A DNA stretch of 64,000 bases from Streptomyces canus (lineage in GTDB: Bacteria > Actinomycetota > Actinomycetes > Streptomycetales > Streptomycetaceae): contig NZ_CP107989.1 of NCBI RefSeq assembly GCF_041435015.1, forward strand, positions 7,006,001-7,070,000. The letters run 5' to 3'. Of the stretch, positions 1-7,473 are shown in pieces. Position 1 is the first letter of the stretch. Every line of letters begins with the position of its first letter. Below the pieces are notes generated by a model. That model did not search any database and had not been told where the DNA came from. It saw nothing but the letters and a program-made list of their open reading frames with translations. The position numbers were made by a program, and so were the translations under genes.

Positions 1-337
1 CGAATTCGAGCGCGTCGTGCGGGTCGGCGGCCGGCAGCGACTTGTCGGTGTCGACGGTGGTGGTGACGTCCCACACCGCGGCCCGGCCGCTGCGCTCACT
101 GTCCTCGACGTCACCGCGCACCCGCTGGGTGACGGTGATCCGCTGTCCGGGAACCGTCTCCAGTTCCTCGGTGTCGAAGACGCTGCCCGTCCCGCGGTAG
201 ACCGCGGTCTGGTCGATGTCGATCGGATTCACGGCCGCCCGCGGAGCCACGTACCACGCGAGCAACGGCGCCAGTACCAGCAAGAACGTGCCGAGTCCCA
301 GCAGAATCAGGGAGATTGGAGAGGCTGTACGGCGCAT
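1..337 (-). CDS. DUF3068 (PorA-family-like) membrane-anchored protein, 3' part cut by window edge
   Basis: Translating the minus strand from an ATG at 337 gives an open frame to the window edge (112 codons seen). It begins MRRTASPISLILLGLGTF, followed by a hydrophobic stretch to about residue 27 that reads as an N-terminal membrane anchor or uncleaved signal. A polar extracytoplasmic region follows, with AVYRGTGSVFDTEEL and a threonine-rich VTQRVRGDVEDSE segment. This resembles the start of actinobacterial DUF3068 proteins (some databases call them PorA family), which are usually about 320-400 residues with a second membrane segment near the C-terminus; that part is outside the window. The molecular function is not established. 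The next gene to the right is divergent, so this gene has its own promoter in the 338-747 gap. Confidence 0.75.
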   Translation of the reverse strand, partial: MRRTASPISLILLGLGTFLLVLAPLLAWYVAPRAAVNPIDIDQTAVYRGTGSVFDTEELETVPGQRITVTQRVRGDVEDSERSGRAAVWDVTTTVDTDKSLPAADPHDALEF

Positions 338-509
338 CCGGACACTCCAGGGGCGTGAGTTGACGGAGTTCGGGCCGCTCTGGGCCCTGTCGTCACACTC
401 CCGTCGTCCGCCCGTAGGGCGGGCCGAGCGGCGTCTGGTGCGTGCAGCTGCAAGGCGGAGGAGGGCGTCGACGCGGAGCGTCGGCAACCGACGACAACGC
501 CGCTGGGGG

Positions 510-540
510 TCCCCCCCCACGCCTTTTGGGCAGTGGGGGA
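510..540. repeat. G/C-rich inverted repeat (hairpin)
   Basis: TCCCCCCCCAC at 510-520 and GTGGGGGA at 533-540 can pair across a loop holding GCCTTTTGGGCA. Compact hairpins of this composition are common between streptomycete genes. It could be a terminator remnant or a dispersed intergenic repeat. No T-run follows on either strand, so I do not call it a terminator. Confidence 0.4.
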
Positions 541-622
541 GTGCGTGCCAGGCGTCGCTCGGCAGGCGGGAGTGTGACGACAGGGCTCTTGGGCCGGAGA
601 CCGTATGCGTGTTGGCACGGGG

Positions 623-663
623 TGTCAATGTCTTGACGGATTGTCAATGTCCTGTCGACACTG
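623..663 (+). promoter_or_regulatory. Candidate promoter with repeated operator-like sequence
   Basis: TTGACG (634-639) is followed after 18 bases by GACACT (658-663), an acceptable -35/-10 pair facing the small membrane protein and regulator genes. The decamer TGTCAATGTC occurs twice, at 623-632 and 642-651, starting 19 bp apart. TTGAC-N5-GTCAA at 634-648 forms a dyad over the -35. This suggests a regulator-binding site, perhaps autoregulation by the PucR-type protein encoded downstream. Confidence 0.4.
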
Positions 664-747
664 GGGCGACAGGCAGGGTGGGTACCGGACGGGTTCCGGG
701 TGGGGACGTACGCCGGATCGAGCCGCTCGAGAGAGGCTGCCCCTGCG

Positions 748-900
748 ATGTCCAGACTGCTCGCCGCCGCACTGACCGTCGTGGTCGCCGCTTTGCTCGC
801 CCTCGGTGCCGCGCTCGGCATCGTCGCCCTGCTGGAGGCGACGCCCGAGCAGCCCAACACCCCGTTGATCACCTACGAGCAGACGGACCAGGGGAGTTGA
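748..900 (+). CDS. Small single-pass membrane protein (50 aa)
   Basis: The ATG at 748 has GAGAGG about 11 bases upstream and gives a 50-residue protein. Almost all of residues 3-27 are hydrophobic (MSRLLAAALTVVVAALLALG), so it is a single transmembrane helix or an exported peptide with a short polar tail ending NTPLITYEQTDQGS. It resembles small DUF2613-like actinobacterial membrane proteins, but I cannot place it firmly. The stop at 898-900 is 3 bases from the next start, and GGGGAG at 891-896 inside its last codons serves as ribosome-binding site for the downstream regulator, so the two are probably translationally coupled. Confidence 0.6.
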   Translation: MSRLLAAALTVVVAALLALGAALGIVALLEATPEQPNTPLITYEQTDQGS

Positions 901-903
901 CCC

Positions 904-2127
904 GTGCCCGCCCGCCCGGCAGCTGTGAACACCCGCTCGGCCTGGCACGACGTCCCCCGCCTCCAGGTCCGCCGCTTCGCGGCCATCGCCATGGCCGAGG
1001 CGCCGGCCCTCGCGGAGGAGATCCTGCGCGAGATCCGCCGCGAGTACCCCCATCTGCCGGTGGTCCTCGACGAGTCCGGCGAGCCGATGGCGCTGGTCGG
1101 CATCCGCCGCGCGATCGAGGTCTTCGTCCAGCACCTGGAGACGGCGGAGGGCCGTCCCACGGTCCCCCCGGGCGTCTTCCAGGAGTTCGGCCGCGGCGAG
1201 GGTCTGAACGGCCGGAGCCTCGACTCCCTCCAGGCGATCTACCGCATGGGCGTACGTCTGGCCTGGCGCCGGTTCGCCGACATCGGCCAGCGCGTGGAGA
1301 TCCCGCCGCCGGCGATGTACGAGCTGGTGGACGCGGGCTATGAGTACCTGGACGGCCTGGTCGACCAGTCGGTCCGGGGCTACGCGGAGGCAGCGGCCCG
1401 CCAGGCGGGCGAGCGCCTGCGCCTCCAGCGCCGCCTGATGGAGTTACTCCTGGCCGAACGCCACCGGGGCGACCCGGCGGACGCGCTGACGGAACGCGCG
1501 GCCCGCATCGGCTGGCCCCTCCCGAAGAAGGTGGCGGTCGGCGTCCTGCTCCGTCCGGCCCGGGAGGCGGTGCCCCCCGCGGTGGGCCAGGGAGTCCTCC
1601 TGGACATGGACTACGAACAGCCCCGCATGGTCGTCCCGGAACCGGGCGCGGCGGGCCGCCCCGAACTTCTGCACCGGGCCCTGACCGGCTGGGCGGGCGC
1701 GATAGGACCCCCGGTCCCGCTCGCCGACGCGGCGAAGTCCCTCCGCTGGGCCGAGGCCGCCGTACGCCTGATGGAGCGCGACCTGCTCCCCGCCGGGGAC
1801 GTCCTGTACTGCACCGAACACACCGAGGCCCTGGTCCTGCTCCAGCCGGAGGAGCTGATCGACGATCTGGCCCTGCGCTGCCTGGCCCCCCTGCGGCACT
1901 GCGGCCCCACCCACGGCCGCCGCCTCGCGGAGACCTTGCTGGCCTGGCTGGAGACGAGGGGCGGGGCCCCGGAAGTGGCGGCCCGCCTGGGCGTCCACCC
2001 CCAGACCGTCCGCTACCGCCTCCGCCAGATCCGGGAGCTGTGGGGCGACGAGATCGACGACCCGGACCGGCGGTTCGAGCTGGAGCTGGTACTGCGGGCC
2101 CGACGGTTGCGGGGAGAGCTGGCATGA
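904..2127 (+). CDS. PucR/CdaR-type transcriptional regulator with a TTA codon
   Basis: A 407-residue cytoplasmic regulator starting at GTG 904 (GGGGAG 8 bases upstream). Residues 1-170 are an all-helical sensor-like region, including RSLDSLQAIYRMGVRLAWRR. Residues 180-320 form a middle domain. The last 60 residues are a PucR-type helix-turn-helix (LLAWLETRGGAPEVAARLGV, then HPQTVRYRLRQIRELWGDEI). The family usually acts as a homo-oligomeric activator or repressor; its ligand and targets cannot be read here. Codon 181 (1444-1446) is TTA, decoded in Streptomyces by the developmentally controlled bldA tRNA, so production may be growth-phase dependent. It follows the small membrane protein with 3 bases between. 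Confidence 0.85.
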   Translation: MPARPAAVNTRSAWHDVPRLQVRRFAAIAMAEAPALAEEILREIRREYPHLPVVLDESGEPMALVGIRRAIEVFVQHLETAEGRPTVPPGVFQEFGRGEGLNGRSLDSLQAIYRMGVRLAWRRFADIGQRVEIPPPAMYELVDAGYEYLDGLVDQSVRGYAEAAARQAGERLRLQRRLMELLLAERHRGDPADALTERAARIGWPLPKKVAVGVLLRPAREAVPPAVGQGVLLDMDYEQPRMVVPEPGAAGRPELLHRALTGWAGAIGPPVPLADAAKSLRWAEAAVRLMERDLLPAGDVLYCTEHTEALVLLQPEELIDDLALRCLAPLRHCGPTHGRRLAETLLAWLETRGGAPEVAARLGVHPQTVRYRLRQIRELWGDEIDDPDRRFELELVLRARRLRGELA

Positions 2128-2264
2128 GAGGCGGCCACCCCGGCCCTCAGTGAGCGCCCACGCAATGTGACGTGTCGCACACGAACACGCGGGAACCGGC
2201 AGCTCGCACCCCTGCCCTTCCTGCGGAAACGGGCCGGACGGGGAGTTCGTGACCCGCATGACCA

Positions 2265-2331
2265 TTGCCGGAGGAAAGAGCCTGTCGCTAGCCTGTGTTC
2301 GTCATGCCGATCGTCTGTTGAAATTTCGAAC
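2265..2331 (+). promoter_or_regulatory. Promoter and paired operator of the IclR gene
   Basis: TTGCCG (2265-2270), an 18-base spacer and TAGCCT (2289-2294) form a housekeeping-type promoter. Two sites follow immediately. 2297-2312 matches GTTCGAAATTTCGAAC at 11 of 16 positions. 2316-2331 matches at 13 of 16, and its core GAAATTTCGAAC is embedded in a wider dyad, CGTCTG (2312-2317) with CAGACG (2333-2338). The two sites start 19 bp apart, as at five other promoters in this window. Their place over the start of transcription fits repression, most simply autoregulation by the IclR protein. Confidence 0.65.
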
Positions 2332-2366
2332 GCAGACGCCTTAGACACACAGAGAGGGGGCCGGTT

Positions 2367-3140
2367 GTGGGACGCCTCGTACCTGCCGTGACCCGGGCTC
2401 TCGATATTCTCGAGCTCTTCCTCGACGGAGACGGGACGCTCTCCGCCCCCGACATCGTGCGCAGGCTGCAGCTGCCGCGCACCACCGTGCACGAGCTGGT
2501 GACCACTCTCGCCGCCCGGTCGTACATCGTCCAGGTCCCGGGCCAGCCGGGACGCTACCGGCTCGGCGTGCGGCCCTACCAGCTCGGCAGCCGGTACGCC
2601 GAGCAGCTCGACCTCGCCGCCGAGGGCCAGCAGGTCGCCCGGTCCGTCGCCGAGACCTGCGACGAGACCGTACACGTGGCGATCCTCGAGGGCACCGACG
2701 TCATCTACATCGCCAAGGTCGACTCGACGCACGCGGTGCGGATGGTGTCGGCCGCCGGCCGGCGCCTGCCCGCGCACTGCACCTCCGTCGGCAAGATGCT
2801 CCTCGCCTCCCTCCCGGAGCCGCAGCTCGCCTCCCGTATCCCGGACGACACTCCGCTCCCCGGTATGACGCCCAACAGCATCACCGACCCCGCCGCCCTG
2901 CGCGAGGCCCTCGACGAGATCCGGCAGCGCGGAGTCGCCGTCGAGAACCGTGAGTCCAACCCGGACGTGTCCTGCGTGGCCGCCCCGGTCCGCGACCGCA
3001 CCGGGCAGGTCGTCGCCGCGCTCTCCATCTCCGTGCCGATGATCCGCTGGAGCGACGACCGCCGCGGCGAGCTGGAGCAGCTCGCCGCCAAGGGCGCCGC
3101 CGAGCTGTCCGAGCGCCTCGGCCACCGGAGCGTGGGATGA
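2367..3140 (+). CDS. IclR-family regulator, likely controller of the sugar regulon
   Basis: A 257-residue protein from GTG 2367 (GAGAGGGGG 6 bases upstream). Residues 1-60 hold the winged helix-turn-helix (RALDILELFLDGDGTLSAPDIV, then QLPRTTVHELVTTL). Residues 75-250 are the IclR effector-binding domain, with typical stretches HVAILEGTDVIYIAKVD, LPAHCTSVGKMLLAS and RGVAVENRESNPDVSCVAAPV. IclR proteins bind palindromes and respond to small carboxylates or sugar acids. The gene overlaps the lactonase gene by 4 bases (ATGA), so both are one operon, and its own promoter carries the paired site found before the other sugar genes. I infer it governs that regulon, with a sugar lactone or acid as plausible inducer. 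The binding assignment is inference. Confidence 0.85.
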   Translation: MGRLVPAVTRALDILELFLDGDGTLSAPDIVRRLQLPRTTVHELVTTLAARSYIVQVPGQPGRYRLGVRPYQLGSRYAEQLDLAAEGQQVARSVAETCDETVHVAILEGTDVIYIAKVDSTHAVRMVSAAGRRLPAHCTSVGKMLLASLPEPQLASRIPDDTPLPGMTPNSITDPAALREALDEIRQRGVAVENRESNPDVSCVAAPVRDRTGQVVAALSISVPMIRWSDDRRGELEQLAAKGAAELSERLGHRSVG

Positions 3141-3985
3141 CCCGCTTCACGAAGTACGACGTCGCCGTACGCGCCGAGGCCACCCTCGGTGAGGGGCCCA
3201 CGTGGGACGGCGAGCGGCTCCTGTGGATCGACATCCTCGGCGCCCGGCTCCACACCTACGACCCCGTCTCCGGCCACCGCTCGGTCCGCGTCCTGGACCA
3301 GCACATCGGCGCCGTCAAGCCCCGCGCGGGCGGCGGACTCGTCCTCAACCTCCGCGACGGCGTGGCCCTGCTGGACCCCGACGACTCCTTCCGCTGGCTC
3401 CACCACGAGCCCCTCCCCGGCCGCCGGGCCAACGACGCCGCCGTGGCCCCCGACGGCTCTCTGTGGGCGGGCACCATGCGCTACGACGAGGCCCCGGGCG
3501 GCGGCACCCTGTCCCGGATCACGGGTGACGGCACGCACCGCACCGTCCTCGACGACGTGGCCGTCAGCAACGGCACCGGGTGGAGCCCGGACGGCCGGCT
3601 CATGTACTACATCGACTCACCCACCCGCCGCGTCGACGTCTTCGACCACGAGAGCGGGCGGCTCTCCGGCCGTCGGCCCTTCGTCGAGATCGAGGACGGC
3701 GCCGGCTTCCCCGACGGGCTCACGGTCGACGCCGACGGATGCGTCTGGGTCGCCCTGTGGGACGGGGGAGCGGTCCGCCGCTACACACCCGACGGCACCC
3801 TCGACCACGTGATCACCCTCCCGACCCCGCGCGTCACCGCGTGCGCGTTCGGCGGCCCGGACCTGACCGACCTGTACATCACGACCGCACGGGTGGGGCT
3901 GGACGCCCCGCACCCGGTGGCGGGCTCACTGCTGGTGGTACCGGGGGCCGGCAAGGGCGTGGCGCAACAGCCGTTCGCGGGCTGA
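3137..3985 (+). CDS. SMP-30/gluconolactonase-family sugar lactonase
   Basis: A 282-residue cytoplasmic beta-propeller protein starting at ATG 3137 inside the IclR stop (ATGA overlap). Family metal-site residues are visible: Glu in LGEGPTW near residue 18, Asn in RANDAAVAPDG near 98, Asn in VSNGTGWSPDGR near 144, and Asp in FPDGLTVDADG near 195. No signal peptide is seen. The family hydrolyses aldonolactones to aldonates with a divalent metal. Beside a sugar-acid dehydratase and dehydrogenase in the same predicted regulon, it would supply the lactone-opening step of oxidative arabinose or galactose breakdown. The exact sugar cannot be read from sequence. Confidence 0.85.
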   Translation: MTRFTKYDVAVRAEATLGEGPTWDGERLLWIDILGARLHTYDPVSGHRSVRVLDQHIGAVKPRAGGGLVLNLRDGVALLDPDDSFRWLHHEPLPGRRANDAAVAPDGSLWAGTMRYDEAPGGGTLSRITGDGTHRTVLDDVAVSNGTGWSPDGRLMYYIDSPTRRVDVFDHESGRLSGRRPFVEIEDGAGFPDGLTVDADGCVWVALWDGGAVRRYTPDGTLDHVITLPTPRVTACAFGGPDLTDLYITTARVGLDAPHPVAGSLLVVPGAGKGVAQQPFAG

Positions 3986-5473
3986 CTACTGAAGCTCCGC
4001 CCTCTTCAACTCCTCCGCGGACAAGGGCGGTTCGGTCAGAGTCGGCTTCAACGGGCCCACCGCCGCCGCCAACAGGACACCCGGCGCCAGCAACACCTCC
4101 GCCCGCCGCTCCAGCGACGTCACGTCGGTGACGCGGCGGGCGATCCGTCCGTTCCCGGTGGCCGTGTACATCAGCCGGTCGACGTACGCGGCCACCAGGC
4201 GGTCCCGTGCCGTCGGCCCCTCCGCCGTGGCACCGGGGTAGAACACGTCCTGCCCTATCGCCAGATCCCAGGCACCGCCGACCGGCCGGGCGATCGCCTT
4301 CTGGATACGACGGGCCAGACCGGGCGCGCCCCAGCCATGCCGTCGTACCACCGCCCGCAGGGCCACCGCGCCCTGGGCCGCCACCGACATGCCGTGCCCG
4401 TAGACCGGGTTGAACGCGGCGACGGCGTCGCCCAGCACGGCGAAGTTCTCGGGCCACACCGGCATCCGCTCGTAGTAGTGGCGGTGATTGGCCGTCGTCC
4501 TGGTCAGCGTCACGTCCGTCAGCGGCTCGGCACGTTCGGCGAGGTCGGCGACGATCGGGTGGCGCAGCTCCGCACGGGCGTACCGGGCGAAGTCGGCGGC
4601 GTCGGCCGAGGGTTCGCCGCCGCGGGTGCCGTACAGCGTGACCAGCCACTGCCCGTTCTCGATCGGCAGCAGCACACCGCCGCGTCCGGGACGTCCGGAG
4701 CGCGCGTCGGGCTGGACGCTGATCACGGGGTAGCCGTCGCGGGCGAGTTCGGGGGCGCGGTAGCGGCGGCTGGCGTAGGTGAGACCGGGGTCCACGGTGC
4801 GGCTGCGGGGGGCGGGCAGGCCGAGCTCGGTCAGCCAGCGCGGGGTCCGTGAGGAGCGGCCCGTCGCGTCGACCACCAGGTCGGCGCGCAGGGTGCGTTC
4901 GGCGCCGCCCACCCGCACCCGGACGCCGGTCACCGCCGCGCCCGTGCCGTCGAGCCCGAGCACCTCGGAGTCTTCGAGCAGCTCGATCCGGTCGTCGGCC
5001 AGCACCTGGGCCCGCACCGTGGCGTCCAGCAGGTCCCTGCTGCACAGCAGCATGAAGTGCGACTCGTGCCAGCGGCGGAACCAGCCCCTCGGCGACAGCG
5101 CCACCATGTCCGTGGTCACCGGCAGCCGGTGCGCCCCCGCCGACCGCAGCCGCCGCGTCACGCCCGGCAGCAGTTCCTCCAGCGCGATCGCCCCGCCGGA
5201 CCACAGCTGGTGGACGTGCCGGGCCTGCGGAAGCCCCTTGCGGGGCGCGGGACCGGGGGGCAGCACGTCGCGCTCCACGACGATCACCCGGTCGGCGAGT
5301 CCGGCCAGGGCGGCGGCCGCGAGCATGCCGCTGTGGGATCCCCCCAGGACGACGGCGACCGTGGCGGGGGAGGGGCGCCGCGTCAGACTCGCCTCGCGGC
5401 GGTCATCCTCGCCGGCCTGCTTTCCTGCCGGGGGTCTGGGGGGCGTCGTCCCCCGGGAAGACGCAGTACTCAT
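3986..5473 (-). CDS. FAD-dependent oxidoreductase (aromatic-hydroxylase-like)
   Basis: A 495-residue flavoprotein. The dinucleotide-binding fold starts near residue 38 (TVAVVLGGSHSGMLAAAALA with an acidic end, VIVVERD). A second FAD motif, ENFAVLGDAVAAFNPVYGHG, lies near residue 325, as in PHBH-like monooxygenases. The first 37 residues are polar and variable. The start at 5473 lies 71 bases inside the preceding gene; no in-frame downstream start before the FAD motif looked better. It ends one base after the lactonase stop, convergently. It is the last gene of a three-gene minus operon with a membrane protein and an HExxH protein. The substrate is unknown. Confidence 0.75.
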   Translation of the reverse strand: MSTASSRGTTPPRPPAGKQAGEDDRREASLTRRPSPATVAVVLGGSHSGMLAAAALAGLADRVIVVERDVLPPGPAPRKGLPQARHVHQLWSGGAIALEELLPGVTRRLRSAGAHRLPVTTDMVALSPRGWFRRWHESHFMLLCSRDLLDATVRAQVLADDRIELLEDSEVLGLDGTGAAVTGVRVRVGGAERTLRADLVVDATGRSSRTPRWLTELGLPAPRSRTVDPGLTYASRRYRAPELARDGYPVISVQPDARSGRPGRGGVLLPIENGQWLVTLYGTRGGEPSADAADFARYARAELRHPIVADLAERAEPLTDVTLTRTTANHRHYYERMPVWPENFAVLGDAVAAFNPVYGHGMSVAAQGAVALRAVVRRHGWGAPGLARRIQKAIARPVGGAWDLAIGQDVFYPGATAEGPTARDRLVAAYVDRLMYTATGNGRIARRVTDVTSLERRAEVLLAPGVLLAAAVGPLKPTLTEPPLSAEELKRAELQ

Positions 5474-6698
5474 GCGTGGACATGCTCTCTGCCGGGACGG
5501 TGGCGCGGCCGCGCACCGCCGTGATCTCGTCGGGACTGCGCAGGGCCTCGGAGACGGCGTGGATCTCCTGCAACAGGTAGGTGGTGTCGAAAGCCGTCGT
5601 GTCGTCGCCGTCCGTGGCGTGCCGACCGGTCTCGACGGCCTCCAGGATCGTCACGGCGGCGGCGAGGGCCTGGGCCCGGCCGGGCGCGGCGCCGAGGGCG
5701 AGGGCGGTGTCGTGGGCCCGCCGCCGCAGGTCTTCGTCGAGGCGGCGGGAGAGCTGGAGGAGCGCGTCGCGGATGTAGGTCTCGCGGCGGATCAGGCGGA
5801 TCTCGGGGGCGGCCCACAGGGCGAGTGGCTCACGACGGCCCGTGACGGTCCGCAGCAGCCGGGCCAGCGGCTTCAGGCTCCGGCACCGGCGGCGGATCAG
5901 CCAGCGCCCGTGGAAGTACTGTCCGGCGTGCGGGACGATGACGCCGGTCGCGACCATGGTGGCGCCCACGCAGGCGGCGGACGGCGCGATGTTGGTGTTG
6001 AGCCAGTCCAGGTCGTGCCCGGTCCACCGGGCCGTGATGGCGGTGAACTTGGCGGCGCTGAAGAGGAGGTTGGTGACGTATCCGACGGTCAGGAACCTCA
6101 GCCCCCAGCGCAGCCACCCGTCGAGTCCCTCGGTGCGGATCCAGGTCCAGATGAGCCGGGCGGTGATCAGACAGGCCGCCGTGTGCACGGTCAGGTAGAG
6201 AAGGATCTCCTCGCGCATGAAGGGGGTGGTGGCGTAGTACGTGTCCAGGTCCCGGATCTGTTCCACCGGTACGTCGGCGAGCGCGAACAGGACCCACAGC
6301 GCGACCACCACGGCCGTGTAGACGGAGACCACCCACCGGGTTGCACGTCGCGTCTGCTCCCGGCGGTCGGTGTGGCCGTTGCGCCAGTGCACCACCAGCA
6401 GCAGCCAGGACGCGGACAGTGCGGTGATCAGGGAGTACACCCAGGGTGCCGCGATGTTCGGCACACCGGTGACCCGGTTGGTCCAGGCGATCGTGCCGGG
6501 GGCCGCGAAGACGAACACCGCGCAGGCGAGCAGCAGCACACCGCCGACGGCACGCAGCAGAGGGTCCCGCCACAGCTTGACGATGCTGGGCAGTTTGATC
6601 GCCAGGGCCGCGCCCAGGACCAGGCCCGGCAGCCAGAAGGATATGTACAGGCCGGTGAGGAACGCGGCCGGCCCGTCGGCCAGCTGTGGAGCGGTCAC
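5403..6698 (-). CDS. Multi-pass membrane protein, MAB_1171c/DUF6545 type
   Basis: The GTG at 6698 overlaps the stop of the HExxH gene (GTGA), giving 431 residues. The first ~230 residues contain about seven hydrophobic segments (for example FLTGLYISFWLPGLVLGAAL and AVGGVLLLACAVFVFAAPG). The C-terminal ~200 residues are a cytoplasmic region with RREXYIRDALLQLSRRLDED-like helices. This architecture and its pairing with an ImmA-like gene match the streptomycete family annotated as a MAB_1171c-type putative transporter with a DUF6545 tail. No transport substrate has been shown. A longer upstream frame exists, but its translation is arginine-rich and it would overlap the neighbour completely. Confidence 0.7.
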   Translation of the reverse strand: MTAPQLADGPAAFLTGLYISFWLPGLVLGAALAIKLPSIVKLWRDPLLRAVGGVLLLACAVFVFAAPGTIAWTNRVTGVPNIAAPWVYSLITALSASWLLLVVHWRNGHTDRREQTRRATRWVVSVYTAVVVALWVLFALADVPVEQIRDLDTYYATTPFMREEILLYLTVHTAACLITARLIWTWIRTEGLDGWLRWGLRFLTVGYVTNLLFSAAKFTAITARWTGHDLDWLNTNIAPSAACVGATMVATGVIVPHAGQYFHGRWLIRRRCRSLKPLARLLRTVTGRREPLALWAAPEIRLIRRETYIRDALLQLSRRLDEDLRRRAHDTALALGAAPGRAQALAAAVTILEAVETGRHATDGDDTTAFDTTYLLQEIHAVSEALRSPDEITAVRGRATVPAESMSTHEYCVFPGDDAPQTPGRKAGRRG

Positions 6699-7294
6699 CG
6701 GGTCCCGCCTCCGCGGCCTCGGTAGCCGAGGGATCTCTGGACCGGGTCGGCGGCGGCACGGTCGCCGCCCCGTCCCGACGCGTAGGACCAGAACACCGCC
6801 GCCAACCGGTGCCCGAAGTCGTCGGCCTCGGCCTCGTCCGCCTCGCGGGAGCCGTTGCGGGCCGCCACGGTCAGGGCGACGGAATCCCAGCCGGGCCGAC
6901 CGGCCAGCGCGTCCGCCGCGGCCGCGTGATGGTGCGAGTGGCCCGCGTGCAGGTGCCACAACTCATGGCCCAGGATGACCAGTTGCTGCATCGCCTCGGC
7001 CCGCTCCTCCACGATGACGAGGTCGAAGTCCTGGAACTCCACCCACAGTCCGGTCACCGCGATCTCGTCGGGGAACCGCTCGAAGCGCAGGTCCACGGGC
7101 CGTCCGCCGCGGCGCGCGCTCATCTCCTGGCACAGGGCCCGGCACAGCTCGGGCACGTCGGCCGGGGGGCGGGGTCTGGCCCGGACCGCGGCGCTGAGGT
7201 GGGAGACCAGATCGCGCATGGCCGAGGTCGCACGGGTGCGTCGCAGCGCCGAGGCGATCCGGGCCGCACTCCTGCGCGCGCCCGCGATGTCCAT
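6695..7294 (-). CDS. ImmA/IrrE-like HExxH putative metallopeptidase
   Basis: A 199-residue protein from ATG 7294 (G-rich ribosome-binding site directly upstream). Residues 1-70 are helical and basic. Near residue 108 is HELWHLHAGH, the HExxH zinc motif, followed by a downstream acidic cluster (READEAEADDFGHRL) that could give the third ligand. Members of this family are often annotated as the toxin or regulator component of a toxin-antitoxin pair, or as ImmA-type peptidases that cleave a repressor. No adjacent helix-turn-helix partner is present; instead it sits in an operon with a membrane protein and a flavoprotein (4-base overlap). Its target is unknown. Confidence 0.7.
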   Translation of the reverse strand: MDIAGARRSAARIASALRRTRATSAMRDLVSHLSAAVRARPRPPADVPELCRALCQEMSARRGGRPVDLRFERFPDEIAVTGLWVEFQDFDLVIVEERAEAMQQLVILGHELWHLHAGHSHHHAAAADALAGRPGWDSVALTVAARNGSREADEAEADDFGHRLAAVFWSYASGRGGDRAAADPVQRSLGYRGRGGGTR

Positions 7295-7392
7295 CCCACC
7301 CCCTGAACTCTCCCGCCGCCGTAGGACGGGCTGTTCGAGACTACGCGCACGGAACTGTCCCGTCACGCGATCCGATTTTGCTGTCCGGGCCA

Positions 7393-7459
7393 TTGACTAG
7401 AAAGCGCTTCCTGCCTACGGTCCCGTTCGAAGTTACGAGCGCAATTCGAGATATCGAAC
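7393..7459 (+). promoter_or_regulatory. Promoter, LacI-type palindrome and paired operator of the arabinan import/degradation operon
   Basis: TTGACT (7393-7398), a 17-base spacer and TACGGT (7416-7421). The spacer carries GAAAGCGCTTCC (7400-7411), one mismatch from a perfect palindrome with the central CG typical of LacI-family operators. Three bases after the -10 are two sites resembling GTTCGAAATTTCGAAC: 7425-7440 (13 of 16) and 7444-7459 (13 of 16), 19 bp apart. The start codon follows at 7474. The layout predicts control by two repressors, one of LacI type between the promoter boxes and one over the transcription start. It closely matches the promoter at 31601-31667. Confidence 0.7.
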
Positions 7460-7473
7460 AGATGGGGCAGGGA

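Larger units (their letters stand above)
338..747. other. 410-bp divergent intergenic region
   Basis: This gap separates the minus-strand DUF3068 gene from the plus-strand small membrane protein and PucR-type regulator. It holds a G/C-rich hairpin at about 510-540 and a promoter-like block with repeats at 623-663, both listed separately. I see no credible coding sequence in either direction; the open frames crossing it have arginine-rich translations typical of out-of-frame GC-rich DNA. Confidence 0.6.

Noticed and set aside
7333..7348. GTTCGAGACTACGCGC upstream of the HExxH gene as a seventh operator
   Set aside because: It matches 11 of 16 positions but has no second site 19 bp away on the other side of a promoter. 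It could be chance; kept out of the regulon list.
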